A DNA stretch of 64,000 nt. It comes from Xanthobacter sp. NM-59. GTDB taxonomy: Bacteria; Pseudomonadota; Alphaproteobacteria; Rhizobiales; Xanthobacteraceae. Of this stretch, positions 61,098 through 64,000 are shown in pieces; within the stretch, counting starts at the first letter, position 1, and every line of letters begins with the position of its first letter. Made by a program: the position numbers and the translations under genes. The DNA lies in contig NZ_JACBFQ010000004.1 of NCBI RefSeq assembly GCF_021401125.1, forward strand, positions 186,001 through 250,000, written 5' to 3'. The notes beneath the pieces were generated by a model. That model was not told the DNA's origin. It was given only the letters and a program-made list of their open reading frames with translations, and made no database searches.

Positions 61098-61733
61098 TCA
61101 GCTCTCGCTGGCGGGCGAGGCAGCGGGCACCACGTCCGCGGGCTCCACGGGGGCGGCGGGCGCGGTGGCGGCGGCCACCTCCGCCTCGGCGTCGTGCAGG
61201 CGCTCCTTCAGCTCCTCGACACTGCCTTGAAGGAAGCTCCACACCTGCACCGCGGTGCGCAGAATGGTGCGCTGGGCCGATTCATTGGTGAGCAGGTAGG
61301 CCGCGCCGGCGCCGACCACCAGGCCCTTGATGAGCGAATCGGCTGCCGGGTGCTGGTGCCAGTTGAAACCGGTGCCAGCCTGCGTGCCTTGCGGGCCCTG
61401 GGCGCCATTCGCGCCCGTGGCGCCGCCGGGAGCAAACGGGAATCCGGGCGGAGGAAAGCCGGGCGGGACCGCGCCGGCCCCGGCATTGTGGCCGTGCGAA
61501 CCGTGAGCACCTGCCGCTGGACCGCCCGCACCCTGGCCCCCCTGGGCGCCGCCCATGCCACGGCCGCCCCGACGCTGGGCGCCGTCCTGCCCGCCGTCCT
61601 GGGCACCGGCTTCGGACGTGGTTCCGCCCATCCCATTATCGCCGCCCTGGGGGGCGAAGCCCTCGCCGGGGCCGTAGCCATAGAAATGATAGTGGTAGTG
61701 CACGCCCTGGCTGGAGCCGTGGTCGTCGGACAT
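61098..61733 (-). CDS. His/Gly-rich membrane-anchored protein
   Basis: 211 residues: a short N-terminus with GVHYHYHFYGYGPGEGF (His and aromatic residues), a long Gly/Ala/Pro low-complexity region (about 30-130), one hydrophobic segment (GLVVGAGAAYLLTNE, about 140-155), then an amphipathic/charged tail (VEELKERLHDAEAEVAAATAPA). YtxH-like in layout, no sequence family recognised. It is followed 7 bases on by the P1B ATPase. The His-rich segment could bind metal; a membrane-shaping or granule-associated role is inference from context. Confidence 0.7.
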   Translation of the reverse strand: MSDDHGSSQGVHYHYHFYGYGPGEGFAPQGGDNGMGGTTSEAGAQDGGQDGAQRRGGRGMGGAQGGQGAGGPAAGAHGSHGHNAGAGAVPPGFPPPGFPFAPGGATGANGAQGPQGTQAGTGFNWHQHPAADSLIKGLVVGAGAAYLLTNESAQRTILRTAVQVWSFLQGSVEELKERLHDAEAEVAAATAPAAPVEPADVVPAASPASES

Positions 61734-61781
61734 GATGGAAACTCCTGAATTTCTGTTCGCGGATGGGGGTTCGGCGCGCGG

Positions 61782-62267
61782 TCACGCCTTGGGGGGAACC
61801 TCCGAGGAATCCGGCGACGCGGCGGCCTTGCTGAAGACGGAGGAGAAGACGGAGCGCACGTCGGGCCGGTTCAACAGCACCACGACACCGACCCCAATGG
61901 CCGTCCCGATCCAGAAATTGGAGCCGCTCGCCCGCGCGATGCGGGTGAGGTTGGACAGGCTGAATCCATCCTTCAGCACCCCCTCCAGGACATCCAGAGC
62001 ATCAATGCGCGGCGGGCCGCCCGCGCCCTGCGGGCCACCGGCTTGCGGCCCGTACCCACCCTGCGGTCCGTAGCCCGGCTGGGCGCCAAAGCCGCTCTGC
62101 GCGCCATAGCCCTGCTGGGGTCCGTAGCCGGACTGCTGGCCATAGCCGCCTTGCGGGCCGGCGCCGGCATTCCAGCCGCCATAAGAAGACCACTGGCCGG
62201 ACGCCTGCGGGCCGCCCTGGGTCGTGCCGGACTGCTGGTTGTCCCATTGCGGGTACTTCTTCGACAT
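61782..62267 (-). CDS. Gly/Gln/Tyr-rich membrane-anchored protein
   Basis: 161 residues from ATG 62267 (GAGGAC upstream). The N-terminal half is a repeat of GYGPQQGYGAQ-type units (Gly, Tyr, Gln, Pro), like a prion-like or phase-separating segment; the second half has ALDVLEGVLKDGFSLSNL and one span (FWIGTAIGVGVVVLLN). Together with the next protein in the operon it gives two different low-complexity proteins each with a single span, a striking pairing. Function unknown; an open frame upstream to 62366 overlaps the HMA gene but starts without signals. Confidence 0.68.
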   Translation of the reverse strand: MSKKYPQWDNQQSGTTQGGPQASGQWSSYGGWNAGAGPQGGYGQQSGYGPQQGYGAQSGFGAQPGYGPQGGYGPQAGGPQGAGGPPRIDALDVLEGVLKDGFSLSNLTRIARASGSNFWIGTAIGVGVVVLLNRPDVRSVFSSVFSKAAASPDSSEVPPKA

Positions 62268-62346
62268 CGGCTTCGTCCTCGAATCAAAATGCGAAAAGTG
62301 AAATGGCGGGACCTGGCTTTCCTGCGCGGCGCGCCGGGCGTCGGTT

Positions 62347-62652
62347 TCAAACCACGTGGGCCGCAAGCGCCCGCTCGACCTCCTCGGCGTCCGCCACCAG
62401 CAGGCGCGGCCAGAGCGCGGGGGGGATGAGATGGGGGTCGTATTCCACCACGACGGTCAGGGCCGCCGCGTTCAGCCGAGTCGTCTTCACGCCCCGGATG
62501 CGGCCCACCAGCATGACGAATGGCTCCGGATCCACCTTTGGCAGGTGCATGAGGGCGGCCAGATCCAGCTTCAGCCGGATGCGGCCGGGCACGTGGTGGG
62601 CGATGGAAACGAACCGACGCAGGTGCAGGAAAGGGGAAAGGTCTGGAATCAT
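62347..62652 (-). CDS. Small HMA-like protein of the ATPase cluster
   Basis: 101 residues. Its core HHVPGRIRLKL...RIRGVKTTRLNAAALTVVVEYD aligns with the N-terminus of the ATPase in this cluster (VPGRMRLRL...RGVKAVRMNAGCHGLIVSYD), so both carry the same degenerate HMA domain with GRxRL motif and no Cys pair. It is the first clear gene of the unit. Such stand-alone copies occur in fez clusters; role unknown, possibly a partner for the pump. Confidence 0.75.
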   Translation of the reverse strand: MIPDLSPFLHLRRFVSIAHHVPGRIRLKLDLAALMHLPKVDPEPFVMLVGRIRGVKTTRLNAAALTVVVEYDPHLIPPALWPRLLVADAEEVERALAAHVV

Positions 62653-63262
62653 CGAACCGTCTTGTCCTCGTCACCCGCCCGATTGGGAGTTTCCGGCCTT
62701 GCGCCGATGCTGGCACCATGGCGCCGCTGCGCCTGGCCAAGGGGTGCACGGGCGCCGGGCCTTTCGGATGGCGCGGCGGGGCGCCGCCGTGCCCCACGCC
62801 GGGGTTTCTCATTCATCGAGAAAATGCCGCCAACCTTCTGCGTATTCGGGCGAAGGTGGGCCGACTTAGAGCCATTCCAGGAGCTGTCTGGGCCGTGCGA
62901 TGAGCCGGCGAGCGCAGTCGCGCGCATCGCGTCGAACAGTCTCAGATGCGTCATCGGCTCTGACTCCGTCGATCTGTCGCGCGCAGGTGCGTGCCGGCGT
63001 GACGACCTATCCTATAGTCCTGCCACGTTTGTCGCGAAAACAGAACATATACTTTGACATATGTCACCGGAATCGAGTGTCGCGCTGAAAATGTTCGATG
63101 AAATCAAAGATTGGAATTAGTATAATCAAAAAATAACAGGATGACTGCTTTGGGGGGGTGAATGCGCGGTGCACAGGGGCTCTTGATGGCGCTGGCCAAC
63201 GGGCGCGCGCCATCAAGCCCGCCCGGGCAGGGCGGGGGCTCATTTCGTGCGGGGCAGTGAGG
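62653..63262. other. AT-rich regulatory gap upstream of the ATPase cluster
   Basis: 610 bases without a firm gene. Around 63010-63150 the base composition falls to AT-rich, unlike any other place in the window, and the perfect palindrome TGACATATGTCA lies at 63055-63066. A basic frame (62649-62954, overlapping the HMA start by ATGA) is open but has no motif or clear start signal. Promoters for the ATPase cluster are expected here. Confidence 0.5.
63055..63066. promoter_or_regulatory. Palindromic site TGACATATGTCA (FixK/FNR-like)
   Basis: A perfect 12-base palindrome, in the larger context TTTGACATATGTCACC. It matches the FixK/DNR-type pattern TTGAC-N4-GTCAA except for the last base (C). It lies about 400 bases upstream of the HMA gene on the same promoter side. 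Other dimeric regulators (TetR, MarR) are also possible. Confidence 0.4.
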
Positions 63263-63820
63263 TCAGCTGTAGAGGTGGCGCAGCAGGATGGAGGCGCCGA
63301 TGCCGATCAGCGTCACGCCCGCCAGCACTTCGGCGATCCGGCCCCAGCGCTCGGAAATAAGCCGCCCCATCAGCATGCCGCCGGAGGACATGAGGAAGGT
63401 CGCGAGGCCGATGGCGAGCGCGATGACCAGGATATTCACATCGAAGAAGGCGAGGGAGACGCCGACCGCCATGGCATCGAGGCTGGTGCCGATGGCCGTG
63501 GCGATGAGCACGGGCAGTGAAGCCTTCGGCGGCTCGGCCTCTTCCTCCCGGCGCATGGCGGCCCACATCATGTGCAGCCCCACCAGGCCCAGCAGGCCGA
63601 AGGCGATCCAGTGATCCACCGCCTCCACCAGGCTGCTGGCCGCCACGCCCGCGGCCCAGCCGACGACGGGGGTCAGCGCCTCCACCATGCCGAACACCGC
63701 ACCGGTGCGCAGGGCTTCGGAATAACGCGGCCGCCCAAGGGCGGCGCCGCGCCCCACGGAAACGACGAAGGCGTCCACGGACATGCTGAAGGCCAGCGCG
63801 GCAATGGCGAAAGGAGACAT
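63263..63820 (-). CDS. mntP: Manganese efflux pump MntP
   Basis: Exports Mn2+ and protects against manganese excess. 185 residues with six membrane spans in two related halves, starting [25 protein letters not shown] and repeated as [19 protein letters not shown], each with the conserved Asp (S-x-D-A motif) of the MntP/DUF204 family. A manganese riboswitch of the yybP-ykoY type is upstream, which supports the assignment. Confidence 0.93.
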   Translation of the reverse strand: MSPFAIAALAFSMSVDAFVVSVGRGAALGRPRYSEALRTGAVFGMVEALTPVVGWAAGVAASSLVEAVDHWIAFGLLGLVGLHMMWAAMRREEEAEPPKASLPVLIATAIGTSLDAMAVGVSLAFFDVNILVIALAIGLATFLMSSGGMLMGRLISERWGRIAEVLAGVTLIGIGASILLRHLYS

Positions 63821-63858
63821 GAATCAAGGTCCATCGGACGGCTGTGACCGCGTGCCGG

Positions 63859-64000
63859 CGCACCTCGTCCGATAGGGTGCGCGGATCACGACGGTCTTGC
63901 CGGGCCGAGGACTTCGGCTGGTCGCGCCACGCCCGACGCCAATCCGCGGCGCAGGTGCGAGTGTGTTGACGCGGCCCCGCTCAGTGGCGGTGGCTACTCC
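63859..64000 (-). promoter_or_regulatory. yybP-ykoY Mn2+ riboswitch (5' end at window edge)
   Basis: Read on the minus strand, the leader opens GGAGTAGCCACC, then has CGCGTCAACACACTCG (63957-63973 complement), which matches the mntP riboswitch core of E. coli almost letter for letter, and GGCAAGACC (63893-63901 complement). Between the aptamer and the mntP start a GCGCACC/GGTGCGC hairpin (63859-63882) could be the expression platform. Only the first one or two bases of the aptamer may lie outside the window. Confidence 0.85.

Overview
The window is 64 kb of high-GC, gene-dense chromosomal DNA from an alphaproteobacterium of the Hyphomicrobiales (Rhizobiales), most likely Xanthobacteraceae (Xanthobacter, Azorhizobium or a relative). 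The basis is gene content: a PleC/DivJ-type histidine kinase, the HisG/HisZ pair, a PccR-type propionyl-CoA regulator, a methylotroph-type Fae homologue, two-subunit methylmalonyl-CoA mutase, DUF2865, and Rhizobiales-style interspersed palindromes. No database search was possible, so the family placement is inference. No phage, insertion sequence, CRISPR array, rRNA or tRNA gene was seen.

Layout. 1-5.2 kb: a LOG-family gene cut by the edge, an ArsR regulator with an Atm1-type ABC exporter, a small secreted protein, and a DegP/HtrA protease. 5.5-14.7 kb: an OmpR-type two-component pair, glnE, then a P-type cation ATPase and a tandem universal stress protein behind a perfect FNR/FixK box. 14.8-21.2 kb: a serine hydrolase, a PleC-like kinase, a Fae homologue that lacks the catalytic histidine, a LysR regulator and a small exported protein. 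21.3-34 kb: pepN, a TauE/SafE permease, hisZ-hisG, xseB, a repeat-rich intergenic element, an ICMT-like methyltransferase with an alpha/beta hydrolase, two glycan genes and dxs.

34.3-46.7 kb is a propionate module on the minus strand: pccB, pccA, cfa, mutA, a small secreted protein, mutB and an MBL hydrolase. The XRE/ScfR-type regulator is divergent from pccB, and an 8+8 inverted repeat lies between them. Together these turn propionyl-CoA into succinyl-CoA; the epimerase is not in the window. 46.9-58.9 kb: an SH3 protein with 14 proline-rich and 9 glutamine-rich tandem units, a glutamyl-tRNA synthetase, DUF2865, an orphan TRAP binding protein, CreA, a small Cys-containing exported protein, the overlapping set cysS-GNAT-cimA, and a DoxX protein.

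59-64 kb is the most interesting region. A minus-strand cluster encodes a small HMA-like protein, two low-complexity single-span membrane proteins and a P1B-type ATPase with an SCT (not CPx) transport motif and a matching HMA-like N-terminus. This architecture resembles ferrosome (fez) iron-organelle clusters. Upstream lies mntP with a yybP-ykoY Mn2+ riboswitch whose 5' end reaches the window edge. The ferrosome reading is inference from architecture and is not proven by the sequence.
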